From assembly GCA_964472305.1 (NCBI GenBank), contig CAYYJR010000016.1:41331-105330 (forward strand): a stretch of 64,000 nt of DNA. The letters run 5' to 3'. Origin of the DNA: CAYYJR01 sp964472305. GTDB lineage: Bacteria; Armatimonadota; Hebobacteria; CAIYQO01. Made by a program: the position numbers and the translations under genes. Of this stretch, positions 16,164-23,581 are shown piece by piece; the stretch's first letter is position 1, and each line of letters opens with the position of its first letter. The notes beneath the pieces were generated by a model. It was not told the origin of the DNA, made no database searches, and saw only the letters and a list, made by a program, of their open reading frames with translations.

Positions 16164-17474
16164 ATGTACATCGATCTCACTGTCACCGCGCAACGCACCT
16201 CCGACTTCTTGCAACGACGCCGCGTCGAAGTGGCGATTCTGCTGTGCATGAACGTCATCTACTTCTTCGCCTACTTTCATCGCGTGGCGGTGCCGGGCAC
16301 CATTTTCAATGAATTGCAGGCTGCCTTCAACGCAAACGCGACGCAAGTCACGCTGCTGGGGGCGATTTACCTCTACATCTACGGCGGCATGCAACTTATC
16401 GTCGGGGTGTTGAACGACCGCTTCGGCCCAATGCGCATCATGCTGGCGGGTGGATTGTTGATCAGCGTGGGGGGGTTGCTCTTCCCGCTATCACCCTCGC
16501 TGCCGTGGCTGTATGCCGCGCGGGCGCTGGTGGGGTTGGGCTCGAGTCTGGCGTTCATCAGCGTGGTCAAGGCGCTCGATATCCTCTTCACCCCGCGACT
16601 CTTTCCGGGATTGCTGGGCATCTCGATGGCCATCGGTTGTTCCGGCGGGCTGGTCGGCACGTTGCCCTTCGAGCGCATGGCGCACGCGTGGGGGTGGAAG
16701 CTGTCGATGCTTGCCATCAGCATGCTGAGCGTGCTGGCGCTGGCCGCCGCCGTTGCACTGTTCCGCCGTACCGATCACGTGGAGCATCATGCCCGGCAAT
16801 CATCATCGCTTTATCTCGGCGCGGTGCTGCGGAATCGCTACTCGATTCCCATGCTCATCACCGGTCCGCTCAACTTTGCCGTCTACTTTCTCATGCAAGC
16901 GACCATCGGCAAGAAATTCCTGGAGGATTATGCCGGATTGTCGCCGATGCTGGCATCGTCGATGACCTTTATTATGATGCTGGTAACAATGACGCTGGGG
17001 TTGGTAGGCGGCTTCCTCCCACGCCTGTTCGGCGACCGGCGCAAGCCGTTGATAATCTTCTCCATCGTCTTCACCTTTTCCGGCATGGCGCTGTTTCTGC
17101 TCTTCATCCTGCTCGGTGTGCGCGGCGGCTGGTTCCTCGTTTGTTACGTGCTGCTGGCGCTGTCGCTGTATAATTCGCCGGTGGGCAATGCGATGATGAA
17201 AGAGTTGAATCCGCCCAACGCGGTGGGTACCGCTATCGGGCTGCTCAACGGTGCTTGCTACCTGGCGGTCGCCGTGTTGAGTACCATCACCGGAGCGATC
17301 ATGGATCACTTCAAAGCCGGCGCCGTCCATGTGGCCGGTCACCTTGTCTACCCACCGCAGGCCTACCTTACCATCTTTACCCTCTGTCTGGTGCTAATCG
17401 GCATCGCTTTCGTCAGCGCCTTTTTCCTGCGCGAGACGCGGGGGGAATCGATTTATGCCGCGGAAGCCGGCTAA
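16164..17474 (+). CDS. Major facilitator superfamily transporter
   Basis: A 436-residue membrane protein with about 12 hydrophobic helices, starting with LLCMNVIYFFAYFHRVAVPG. The MFS loop 2-3 signature appears as GVLNDRFGPMRIMLAGG (residues about 82-98), and the second half repeats the architecture with GGFLPRLFGDRRKPLI. This matches sugar phosphate/anion:cation or nitrate/oxalate-type MFS porters. The substrate is unknown; no metabolic operon is attached. The ATG at 16164 has only a weak ribosome binding site. A bidirectional hairpin terminator follows 6 bases behind the stop. Confidence 0.88.
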   Translation: MYIDLTVTAQRTSDFLQRRRVEVAILLCMNVIYFFAYFHRVAVPGTIFNELQAAFNANATQVTLLGAIYLYIYGGMQLIVGVLNDRFGPMRIMLAGGLLISVGGLLFPLSPSLPWLYAARALVGLGSSLAFISVVKALDILFTPRLFPGLLGISMAIGCSGGLVGTLPFERMAHAWGWKLSMLAISMLSVLALAAAVALFRRTDHVEHHARQSSSLYLGAVLRNRYSIPMLITGPLNFAVYFLMQATIGKKFLEDYAGLSPMLASSMTFIMMLVTMTLGLVGGFLPRLFGDRRKPLIIFSIVFTFSGMALFLLFILLGVRGGWFLVCYVLLALSLYNSPVGNAMMKELNPPNAVGTAIGLLNGACYLAVAVLSTITGAIMDHFKAGAVHVAGHLVYPPQAYLTIFTLCLVLIGIAFVSAFFLRETRGESIYAAEAG

Positions 17475-17480
17475 CAAACA

Positions 17481-17513
17481 ATCGGACCGCCGGCTGTTTC
17501 CCGGCGGTCCGAT
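17481..17513. terminator. Bidirectional intrinsic terminator between MFS gene and hisC
   Basis: A perfect 13-base-pair GC-rich stem (17481-17493 with 17501-17513) with a 7-base loop lies between convergent stops at 17474 and 17538. On the minus strand it is followed by TGTTTGTT, a T-rich tail; the plus side has a weaker tail. Confidence 0.75.
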
Positions 17514-17537
17514 CATTGTCAGTATAGGTGCGCCGGA

Positions 17538-18656
17538 CTACGCGATGCTCGCCAGTACGCGCTCCAGCGTGGCGATGAAGCGGGCGTTCTCTTCGGCGGC
17601 GCCGACGGTGACGCGGATCATGGTGGGGTAACCGAAGATGTCACCGGTGCGCACGATGACGCCCTCGCGCAGCAAGCGGGCGAAGACGTCGCGGCACGGC
17701 TTTTTCGTATCGAGCAGGATGAAGTTGCTCTGTGTCGGCACGTACGGCAGCCCTATGCGCGTAAGCTGGTCATAGAGGAAGGCCTTGCCGTCTTCGTTCA
17801 CCTGACGGCTGCGCGTCACCTGGTTGGGGTCGTTCAGACTGGCAATGGCCGCCCACTGCGCCAGGTTGGCGGTATTGAACGGCTCACGCACCTGGCCCAG
17901 CGCCTGCATCACCTCCGGGCGGCTGCAGATGGCGTAGCCAATGCGCAGACCGGCCAGCGCGTAAATCTTCGAGAAGGTGCGCATCACGATCACGTTGCGT
18001 CCGGCCTTTACGTAATCGAGCGAGTCGGGGTAATCGTCGCGCACCACGTATTCGCAGTACGCCTCGTCCAGCACCACGATCACGCGCTCGGGCACGCGCG
18101 CCAGGAAGGCATCGATCTCGGCTTTGGTATTCATCGCCCCGGTCGGATTATGCGGATTGGCGACATAAATGATCTTCGTGCGTTCGGTCACCGCGTCGGC
18201 CATCGCCGGCAGATCATGCGCGAAATTATTCAACGGCACTTTCACCGGATTGCCGTCCATCAACAGTGTGCTGATCTCATACATGCTGAAGGGCGGATCG
18301 CCCATCACCACCTCGTCACCCGGCTCCAGGTACGCAATAGAGAGGAAGTGCATGATCTCGTCACTGCCGCGACCGATGCTGACCTGATCCGCCGTGACGC
18401 CCAGCCGCGCCGCCAGCTCCTGGCGCAACGCGTAGCCGTCGGTGTCGGGGTAGAGACGGATGTCCAGCAGATGCTCGCGCATCGCCTCCACCGCCAGCGG
18501 CGACGGGCCCAGCGGATTCTCATTCGACGCCATCTTGATGATCGTCTTCGGGTCCAATCCCAGCTCGCGGGCGACCTCTTCGATCGGCTTTCCCGGTGAG
18601 TAGGGGGTAATGCGGTCAATCGCTGCGCGAAAGGACGTATTTTGTAAGGTGCTCAT
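17538..18656 (-). CDS. hisC: Histidinol-phosphate aminotransferase
   Basis: A 372-residue class II (fold-type I) aminotransferase that converts imidazole acetol phosphate to histidinol phosphate in histidine synthesis. Visible marks: SNENPLGPSP near residue 35, YPDTDGYALRQELA, the Asp-Tyr pair in LDEAYCEYV, the PLP lysine in RTFSKIYALAGLRIGYA and the C-terminal RVTVGAAEEN. The ATG at 18656 is chosen for GGAGGAAG directly upstream; the frame is open further but without homology. It is last in the minus-strand run from efp, separated from nusB by 140 bases that contain a large hairpin, so it may have its own promoter. Aromatic aminotransferase activity is an alternative. Confidence 0.88.
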   Translation of the reverse strand: MSTLQNTSFRAAIDRITPYSPGKPIEEVARELGLDPKTIIKMASNENPLGPSPLAVEAMREHLLDIRLYPDTDGYALRQELAARLGVTADQVSIGRGSDEIMHFLSIAYLEPGDEVVMGDPPFSMYEISTLLMDGNPVKVPLNNFAHDLPAMADAVTERTKIIYVANPHNPTGAMNTKAEIDAFLARVPERVIVVLDEAYCEYVVRDDYPDSLDYVKAGRNVIVMRTFSKIYALAGLRIGYAICSRPEVMQALGQVREPFNTANLAQWAAIASLNDPNQVTRSRQVNEDGKAFLYDQLTRIGLPYVPTQSNFILLDTKKPCRDVFARLLREGVIVRTGDIFGYPTMIRVTVGAAEENARFIATLERVLASIA

Positions 18657-18734
18657 CGGTCCGTCTTCCTCCCAGGGATAGTCCATTGTAGCCGATTTTC
18701 GCGTCGTGAGGCAACCATGACGCCTTGCACCACG

Positions 18735-18779
18735 ACGGCACGGAGGCACAGAGAGGTGTTCTCTGTGCCTCCGTGCCGT
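18735..18779. repeat. Perfect 20-base-pair hairpin between nusB and hisC
   Basis: Arms 18735-18754 and 18760-18779 are exact reverse complements around a 5-base loop (GGTGT). It lies downstream of nusB and upstream of hisC, both minus strand. There is no T-tract, so it is not a typical intrinsic terminator; it may slow transcription, stabilise the nusB mRNA end, or be a REP/MITE-like repeat. Confidence 0.6.
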
Positions 18780-18796
18780 GACGGCTTCGTTCCCGC

Positions 18797-19261
18797 TTAC
18801 GCGCGCTCAGGCTCACTGCGCTCGGCACGCATGAAGGCGCCGAGAATGCCGTTGACGAATTTGCCGGAATCGTCAGTACCGAAGTGCTTGGCGATCTCCA
18901 CCGCTTCATCGATCGAGACGCTGGCGGGGATGTCCGCCATATTGAGTATTTCACAGAGCGCGATGCGCAGCACGTTGCGCTCGATAGCGGCCATGCGGTC
19001 GATAGGCCAGCCTTTGGCGTATTTCTCGATGATCTCATCGATACGCTGGCGGTCGTTGATTACACCGTGCACGAGCTTTTGGGCGAAGCCCACGCCCTCT
19101 TCTTCCAATGCGACGCGCTGCGCCGTTCCCTCGTCCTCTTCATCCAGGATCTCCTCGGGAACGGTAGCCATCACCTCTTCGGGCGGCAGATGCCCAACGT
19201 CGATCTGAAAAAGCCACTGGAGGGCTAATTCACGCCCCATATGTCGTTGTGTTCTATTCAT
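18797..19261 (-). CDS. nusB: Transcription antitermination protein NusB
   Basis: A 154-residue all-helical NusB, which binds boxA of rRNA leaders with NusE (S10) to suppress termination. The start MNRTQRHMGRELALQWLFQ is typical, as are the central VHGVINDRQRIDEII and the C-terminal SIDEAVEIAKHFGTDDSGKFVNGIL. An acidic insertion (EEILDEEDEGT) lies around residue 40. It sits 74 bases downstream of accC, the position it has in many Gram-positive efp-accBC clusters. Confidence 0.93.
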   Translation of the reverse strand: MNRTQRHMGRELALQWLFQIDVGHLPPEEVMATVPEEILDEEDEGTAQRVALEEEGVGFAQKLVHGVINDRQRIDEIIEKYAKGWPIDRMAAIERNVLRIALCEILNMADIPASVSIDEAVEIAKHFGTDDSGKFVNGILGAFMRAERSEPERA

Positions 19262-19335
19262 AAATTATCCCCGTCGCGCCATGTCACGCCGCGTCATACG
19301 GTGTGAGTGCGAGGCTCCGTCCGAGCCGATCCATG

Positions 19336-20682
19336 TCAGGTGTGATATTTCCGCGGGACGAAGTCGGTCGAGAAGGTGCCGGCGAGGAATTCGTCGTCGC
19401 TAAGAATTTTCATAAAGAGCGGGATGGTGGTGGGCAGGCCGTCAACCTGCATCTCACCCAGCGCGCGCTTCATGCGGGCGATGGCCTCGGGGCGGTCTTT
19501 GCCCCAGCAGATAACTTTGGCCAGCAATGAGTCGTAGTAGGACGGCACTTCGTAGCCGGAATACAGGTGACTGTCCACGCGCACGCCGGGTCCGCCGGGG
19601 GCATAGAAGTTTTTCACCAGTCCGGCGCAGGCCATCATGTTGCGGTTGGGATCTTCGGCGTTGACACGGCACTCGATGGCGTGGCCGCTCAGCTTGATCT
19701 CTTTCTGCGTCCACGGCAATTTTTCGCCGGCGGCGACCAGAATCTGCTGTTTCACCAGGTCGATGCCGGTGACCATCTCGGTCACGCAATGCTCGACCTG
19801 AATGCGGGTGTTCATTTCCATGAAATACATGTGCCCCTGCTTGTCGAGCAGGAACTCCATGGTGCCGGCGTTAGTGTAGCCGATGGCCTTGGCGGCTTTC
19901 ACCGCGGCATCGCCGATTTTTTGGCGCTGGACGGCGGTAATGGCCACCGAAGGTGATTCCTCGATGAGCTTCTGGTGCGATTTTTTCTGAATCGTGCAAT
20001 CGCGCTCGCCCAGGTGCACCACGTTGCCGTGCTCGTCACCCAGCATCTGCATTTCGATGTGGCGCGGCTCTTCGATATATTTCTCCAGGTAGACTTCCGG
20101 ACGACCGAAGGAAGCTTGTGCCTCCGCCTGTGCCAGCGGCAGATTGCGCATGAATTCCTCGTCATTGCGCACGATGCGGATGCCGCGCCCGCCGCCACCC
20201 GCCGCGGCCTTGATCATCACCGGATAACCGAAACGCCGTGCCAGCTTGATCCCTTCGGCTTCGTTCAGTAGCACGCCGTCGGTGCCCGGGATCACCGGCA
20301 CGCCCGACCGGGCCACTAATTGCTTGGCCATCGCCTTGTCCTGCATGCGTTCGATGGTGTCCGGGCGCGGGCCGATGAACTTCAGCCGGGCGATCTCGCA
20401 GTTTTCGTTGAACGACACCGTCTCCGACAGGTTGCCATACCCGGGATGTACCGCGTCGCAGCCGGTGATAATGGCCGCGGTGACCAGATTCGGGATATTC
20501 AGGTAGCTGTCGCGATTGGGCGGAGGGCCGACGCACACCGATTCATCCGCGAGCCTGACATGTAATGCATTGGCGTCGGCCTGCGAATAAATGGCCACCG
20601 TGGCAATGCCCAGATCGCGGCAGGCCCGGATGATGCGGACGGCGATTTCGCCTCGATTGGCAACGAGGATTTTTTTGAACAC
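19336..20682 (-). CDS. accC: Acetyl-CoA carboxylase, biotin carboxylase subunit
   Basis: A 448-residue biotin carboxylase. It uses ATP and bicarbonate to carboxylate the biotin carried on AccB, the first half-reaction of malonyl-CoA synthesis. Order: N-terminal KILVANRGEIAVRIIRAC, ATP-grasp domain with the glycine-rich AAAGGGGRGIRIV (about 160-172), catalytic Glu-x-Asn-x-Arg in MEMNTRIQVEH, and C-terminal part ending near YYDSLLAKVICWG. All catalytic residues I can place are intact, in contrast to its presumed partner AccB. The GTG at 20682 has AAGGA 6 bases upstream. It lies in the efp-accB cluster but is separated from accB by a prepilin-like and a GNAT gene. Confidence 0.94.
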   Translation of the reverse strand: MFKKILVANRGEIAVRIIRACRDLGIATVAIYSQADANALHVRLADESVCVGPPPNRDSYLNIPNLVTAAIITGCDAVHPGYGNLSETVSFNENCEIARLKFIGPRPDTIERMQDKAMAKQLVARSGVPVIPGTDGVLLNEAEGIKLARRFGYPVMIKAAAGGGGRGIRIVRNDEEFMRNLPLAQAEAQASFGRPEVYLEKYIEEPRHIEMQMLGDEHGNVVHLGERDCTIQKKSHQKLIEESPSVAITAVQRQKIGDAAVKAAKAIGYTNAGTMEFLLDKQGHMYFMEMNTRIQVEHCVTEMVTGIDLVKQQILVAAGEKLPWTQKEIKLSGHAIECRVNAEDPNRNMMACAGLVKNFYAPGGPGVRVDSHLYSGYEVPSYYDSLLAKVICWGKDRPEAIARMKRALGEMQVDGLPTTIPLFMKILSDDEFLAGTFSTDFVPRKYHT

Positions 20683-20734
20683 AGTCGTTCCTTCTCTTTA
20701 TCCCGCGGCGCAGGCCGCGGGTGGGGTCGGTCGG

Positions 20735-21199
20735 TCAGCTTGGCCGCCATTCCAGCAACAGGCGGTCTTCCTCAGGTCGGTAGTAACCGGCAATCTCCGC
20801 GCGGGTGGTGAAGCCGTATTTGCGATACAACGCCAGCGCATGGGTGTTGGCCGGATTGACCGTCAGCAGCACCGTTGCGTCGGCGCCGGTCAATGCCTCG
20901 CAGAGCAGCCGCGTGCCGATGCCATAGCCTGCGCACGCGGGATGGACAAGAATTTTATGCAAAAACAGTTCGTGATCCTTGGTAGGAAACAGCAGTGCCG
21001 CACCAGCGATGGCGCCCCACGCGCCGGGGGGCAACATAGCCGTCTCAGCCACCCAGACGCGCGCATATTCACACCATACGCGCCAGACGTGCTCGCCATC
21101 CGGAATAAACCGGTCATGCTCACCGGTCCACACCAACCGATCCAGCGCGGCGATACCCAGGAAGTCACGCGGGGTGGCGCGGCGCAAGGTATAGTCCAC
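20735..21199 (-). CDS. GNAT-family N-acetyltransferase
   Basis: A 154-residue GNAT fold protein (YTLRRATPRDF at the start, the acetyl-CoA binding motif A region KILVHPACAGYGIGTRLL, and the C-terminal NTHALALYRKYGF). Such enzymes move acetyl from acetyl-CoA to amines of small molecules, antibiotics or protein N-termini. GTG at 21199 is preferred: it has GAGGAG four bases upstream and lies 8 bases past the preceding stop; an earlier GTG at 21238 overlaps the upstream gene. It is embedded between the prepilin-like gene and accC. Substrate unknown; protein acetylation linked to acetyl-CoA supply is speculation. Confidence 0.85.
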   Translation of the reverse strand: MDYTLRRATPRDFLGIAALDRLVWTGEHDRFIPDGEHVWRVWCEYARVWVAETAMLPPGAWGAIAGAALLFPTKDHELFLHKILVHPACAGYGIGTRLLCEALTGADATVLLTVNPANTHALALYRKYGFTTRAEIAGYYRPEEDRLLLEWRPS

Positions 21200-21207
21200 G
21201 GTACTCC

Positions 21208-21642
21208 TCAGAATCGTTCGTGTCCGGGGAAGGGACACTGTACCTCGCCGGAGGCGGAATTATATTCGTATTCCACCTTCCCCACCGGACAAAAGCGAAT
21301 CTGCGCAGAATCAGGTACCGCCTGCAACGTGGGAGGCACGGATCCCGTCTCGCTTTCGTTGCGCGCCGTCATCACCAACATGCGAATCTGGCGCAGGTTC
21401 TCCTGGCACTGCGTGCTCCGCGCTTTACGGACAGCCATACCGGGGATAGAATGCGGCGCGGTCGGATCATTCGGACTGTTGGCATTGTCCAACGCGCGCA
21501 TAGTATCGCTGGTGGCTTTCGAGCCGCCGGAGAAGTTGAGATACATGACGATGCCGCCGACAATCAGCGCCGCGACCACGAGGATCTCGATCAAGGCCGC
21601 AAACCCGCGACTAGCGCGGGGGTGGCAACATTCCCGCTTCAT
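21208..21642 (-). CDS. Prepilin-like single-TM protein
   Basis: A 144-residue protein with a short basic leader, a glycine, then FAALIEILVVAALIVGGIVMYL, one N-terminal TM helix. This resembles class III/type II pseudopilins (G followed by FTLIE), but the glutamate is at position +6 after the glycine rather than +5. The soluble part carries a CQENLRQIRMLV segment, as seen in the DUF1559-type prepilin-like proteins abundant in Planctomycetota and Armatimonadota, and two further cysteines in the C-terminal half. The ATG at 21642 has GGAGG 9 bases upstream; an in-frame GTG two codons earlier is too close to it. It overlaps accB by 32 bases, so coexpression is likely. Confidence 0.7.
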   Translation of the reverse strand: MKRECCHPRASRGFAALIEILVVAALIVGGIVMYLNFSGGSKATSDTMRALDNANSPNDPTAPHSIPGMAVRKARSTQCQENLRQIRMLVMTARNESETGSVPPTLQAVPDSAQIRFCPVGKVEYEYNSASGEVQCPFPGHERF

Positions 21643-22105
21643 CTTCACTCACCTCCTCGAATGGACGAATGACCATGAGCGGTTGGCCGTACTCGACGCC
21701 GGCGCCGTCATCGGCCAATATCCCTTCTATTGTACCCGATACAGGGGCGATTAGATCGCTGGGAACATGCATTAATTCGATGGTGCCGATGATCTGCCCA
21801 GCCTGCACCTGGTCACCCGGGTGAGGCGAACCCTGCGGGAAACCGCGCACTGCCAGATGAAAAACGCCCACTGCGGGCGCATGGAGCACCACCGGCTCGG
21901 TTTCTTCCGCCTCGACGGACGCCGCTTCCGGCGTCGCATGGTCAACCGCCGCATGAGCATGCACCGGCGGGGCGGCGCGCACCAGATCCAGCGTGTCGCC
22001 TTCGACGGTTAGATGCACCTCGGCGATGCCCCATTGCTCCATCAGGGTGAGCAGTTCTTCGACATCGTTAACCTGGAATGCTGCAGCCACGGTTATTGCT
22101 CCCAT
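21611..22105 (-). CDS. accB: AccB-like biotin carboxyl carrier protein lacking the biotinylated lysine
   Basis: A 164-residue protein in the accB position. The N-terminal part (VNDVEELLTLMEQWGIAEVHL) matches the AccB leader helix, a low-complexity His/Ala/Glu hinge follows, and residues about 88-160 form a biotinyl/lipoyl domain: HAPAVGVFH, PGDQVQAGQIIGTIE, then APVSGTIEGILADDGAGVEYGQPLMVI. In normal AccB the turn reads EAMKMMNQ with Lys carrying biotin. Here it reads ELMHVPSD: histidine (CAT codon) at the lysine position, with the spacing to SGT unchanged. It therefore cannot be biotinylated in the usual way. The start at 22105 lies 16 bases after the efp stop. It may be a divergent AccB paralogue with a structural or regulatory role, or a lineage-specific form; an active BCCP should exist elsewhere. 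Confidence 0.8.
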   Translation of the reverse strand: MGAITVAAAFQVNDVEELLTLMEQWGIAEVHLTVEGDTLDLVRAAPPVHAHAAVDHATPEAASVEAEETEPVVLHAPAVGVFHLAVRGFPQGSPHPGDQVQAGQIIGTIELMHVPSDLIAPVSGTIEGILADDGAGVEYGQPLMVIRPFEEVSEDEAGMLPPPR

Positions 22106-22121
22106 CCGTTGTTCCGGCCTG

Positions 22122-22679
22122 TCAGGCGCGTTCGATGTATTTCTCGCTGCGGGTATCAACCCGAATCATGTCGCCTTCGTTGATGAAAAGGGGCACCGTC
22201 ACCACGGCGCCGGTCTCGATGGTGGCCGGCTTGGAACCGCCCGACGCGGTGTCACCCTTTAAGCCCGGATCGGTCTGCACCACACGCGCTTCGATGGTGT
22301 CGGGCAGTTCGACGCCGAGCACGCGGTTGTCGAAGGACACCACCTGCACGTCGGAATTATCCTTGAGAAACTTGACCTGCGGACCAATCTGTTCGGCGGT
22401 CAGCGTTACTTGATCGAACGTTTCGTTGTCCATGAAGACATACTCGCCGTCCCCCTGGTAGAGGAACTGCAGGGTGCGGCGCTCTACATGCGCGACATCG
22501 ATGCGTTCGCCCGCGCGGAAGGTTTTTTCCAGCGTGGTACCCAGGCGCATGTTGCGCATACGGGTGCGCACGAATGCGCCACCTTTACCCGGTTTCACAT
22601 GCTGGAATTCGACGATTTGATAGACTTCACCGTCCAGTTCGATTGTCAATCCGTTTTTGAAATCGGCGGTGCTCGCCAT
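22122..22679 (-). CDS. efp: Elongation factor P
   Basis: A 185-residue three-domain tRNA-mimic that rescues ribosomes stalled at polyproline stretches. The N-terminal KOW-like domain has the loop KPGKGGAF with the conserved Lys at about residue 32-34, the position that is modified in many bacteria; the middle and C-terminal OB domains end with GDMIRVDTRSEKYIERA, the family signature. Upstream proteins in this window with Pro-rich stretches could be clients. It leads the minus-strand efp-accB-accC-nusB cluster. Confidence 0.95.
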   Translation of the reverse strand: MASTADFKNGLTIELDGEVYQIVEFQHVKPGKGGAFVRTRMRNMRLGTTLEKTFRAGERIDVAHVERRTLQFLYQGDGEYVFMDNETFDQVTLTAEQIGPQVKFLKDNSDVQVVSFDNRVLGVELPDTIEARVVQTDPGLKGDTASGGSKPATIETGAVVTVPLFINEGDMIRVDTRSEKYIERA

Positions 22680-23020
22680 GGAATGCCTCCGTTAGTGTGA
22701 ATCTGTCATCATCGGTGGATGTGCGAATAAATCGGCTTAGTGTATCATTCCAGCGCGCGGAGCGTCAAGGAACTGTCACCCGCCGCTCGTTTTGTGGGGC
22801 AGTACGGGGGTCGCTCGATGGGATGGGCGTCGTGCACGGCTATTTCTCCACCTCCGCGCTTGCCTGCACGGGCATAATCGCGGCGAAAAACGGGTAAGGT
22901 GTGCGTGGTCGGTTTTATGCCGATTGATCCCCGGCGTCGCGCTGGTGCGGCGCTCGGTCCGCAATGTCCGTATCGCCATGATCACACCGCGCCGCGATTC
23001 GGCGTGCAATGGAGCGCATG
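22680..23020. other. Divergent intergenic region efp / DUF4870 gene
   Basis: These 341 bases contain the efp promoter close to the left side. The remaining ~250 bases, up to the plus-strand membrane protein gene, show no clear promoter, repeat or coding region. Confidence 0.5.
22739..22768 (-). promoter_or_regulatory. Promoter of the efp-accB-accC cluster
   Basis: On the minus strand TTGACG (forward 22763-22768, 5 of 6), an 18-base spacer and TACACT (forward 22739-22744, 4 of 6). Transcription would start near 22732, about 53 bases before the efp ATG. Confidence 0.55.
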
Positions 23021-23506
23021 ATGTTGCCAACCACACCACCGCGCTTGCCGGCGCCAGGCACCGGCGAACGCCTGATGGCGGCGTTCACGCTGTTCACTAT
23101 CCTGATCAATCCGCTGGGCATCATCCTCGGATTGGTGGAGTTTGTCGCTGTTGTCCGCCGCCGGCCATATCTTGCCTATCATGGTCTGCAGGCGATGTGG
23201 TGGCAGTTGTTCAGCCAGGGCAGCATGCTGTGCATCGGCTTGCTGCTTCGCTGGATCAACCGGGATGATTTGCGTTGGGTGGTTGGTAAGCTCACCTACC
23301 CGAGTAGCGAGAACTTGCAGGTCGTCGTGCAATTCTGGGGAACTATTGCCCGGCCGGTCCAACTCGGGTTGTTCGCGATTTTACTGGTGATCGCCTGTAA
23401 TGTCGTCGTCGGCATCTGGGGTGTCGTCACCACGCTGCGCGGCAAAACGTTCCGCGCGCCCATTGTGGGCCGCCTGGGCAATTTGCGCGTCTTTTACCCA
23501 TCCTGA
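23021..23506 (+). CDS. DUF4870/Tic20-like small membrane protein
   Basis: A 161-residue protein with three to four predicted TM helices (LMAAFTLFTILINPLGIILGLVEF, LFSQGSMLCIGLLL, QLGLFAILLVIACNVVVGIWGVV). The YLAYHGLQAMWWQL segment between helices 1 and 2 is the DUF4870 hallmark (YxxxHxxQAL). Members are widespread small inner-membrane proteins of unknown role. Two ATGs at 23018 and 23021 and one at 23009 are possible starts; GGAG at 23011-23014 favours the later ones. The GH15-like gene follows 75 bases downstream. Confidence 0.78.
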   Translation: MLPTTPPRLPAPGTGERLMAAFTLFTILINPLGIILGLVEFVAVVRRRPYLAYHGLQAMWWQLFSQGSMLCIGLLLRWINRDDLRWVVGKLTYPSSENLQVVVQFWGTIARPVQLGLFAILLVIACNVVVGIWGVVTTLRGKTFRAPIVGRLGNLRVFYPS

Positions 23507-23558
23507 TACGAGCATCCGCCGCATGATAACAAGACATCCCGTCACACCGAAATACTAA

Positions 23559-23577
23559 CCTCGGTCTTTCGAGGAGG
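23559..23577 (+). promoter_or_regulatory. Ribosome binding site overlapped by a small hairpin
   Basis: CCTCG (23559-23563) can pair with CGAGG (23570-23574) across a 6-base loop, covering the left half of the GAGGAGG ribosome binding site of the GH15-like gene. Short stem; regulatory meaning is only possible. Confidence 0.3.
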
Positions 23578-23581
23578 AAAC

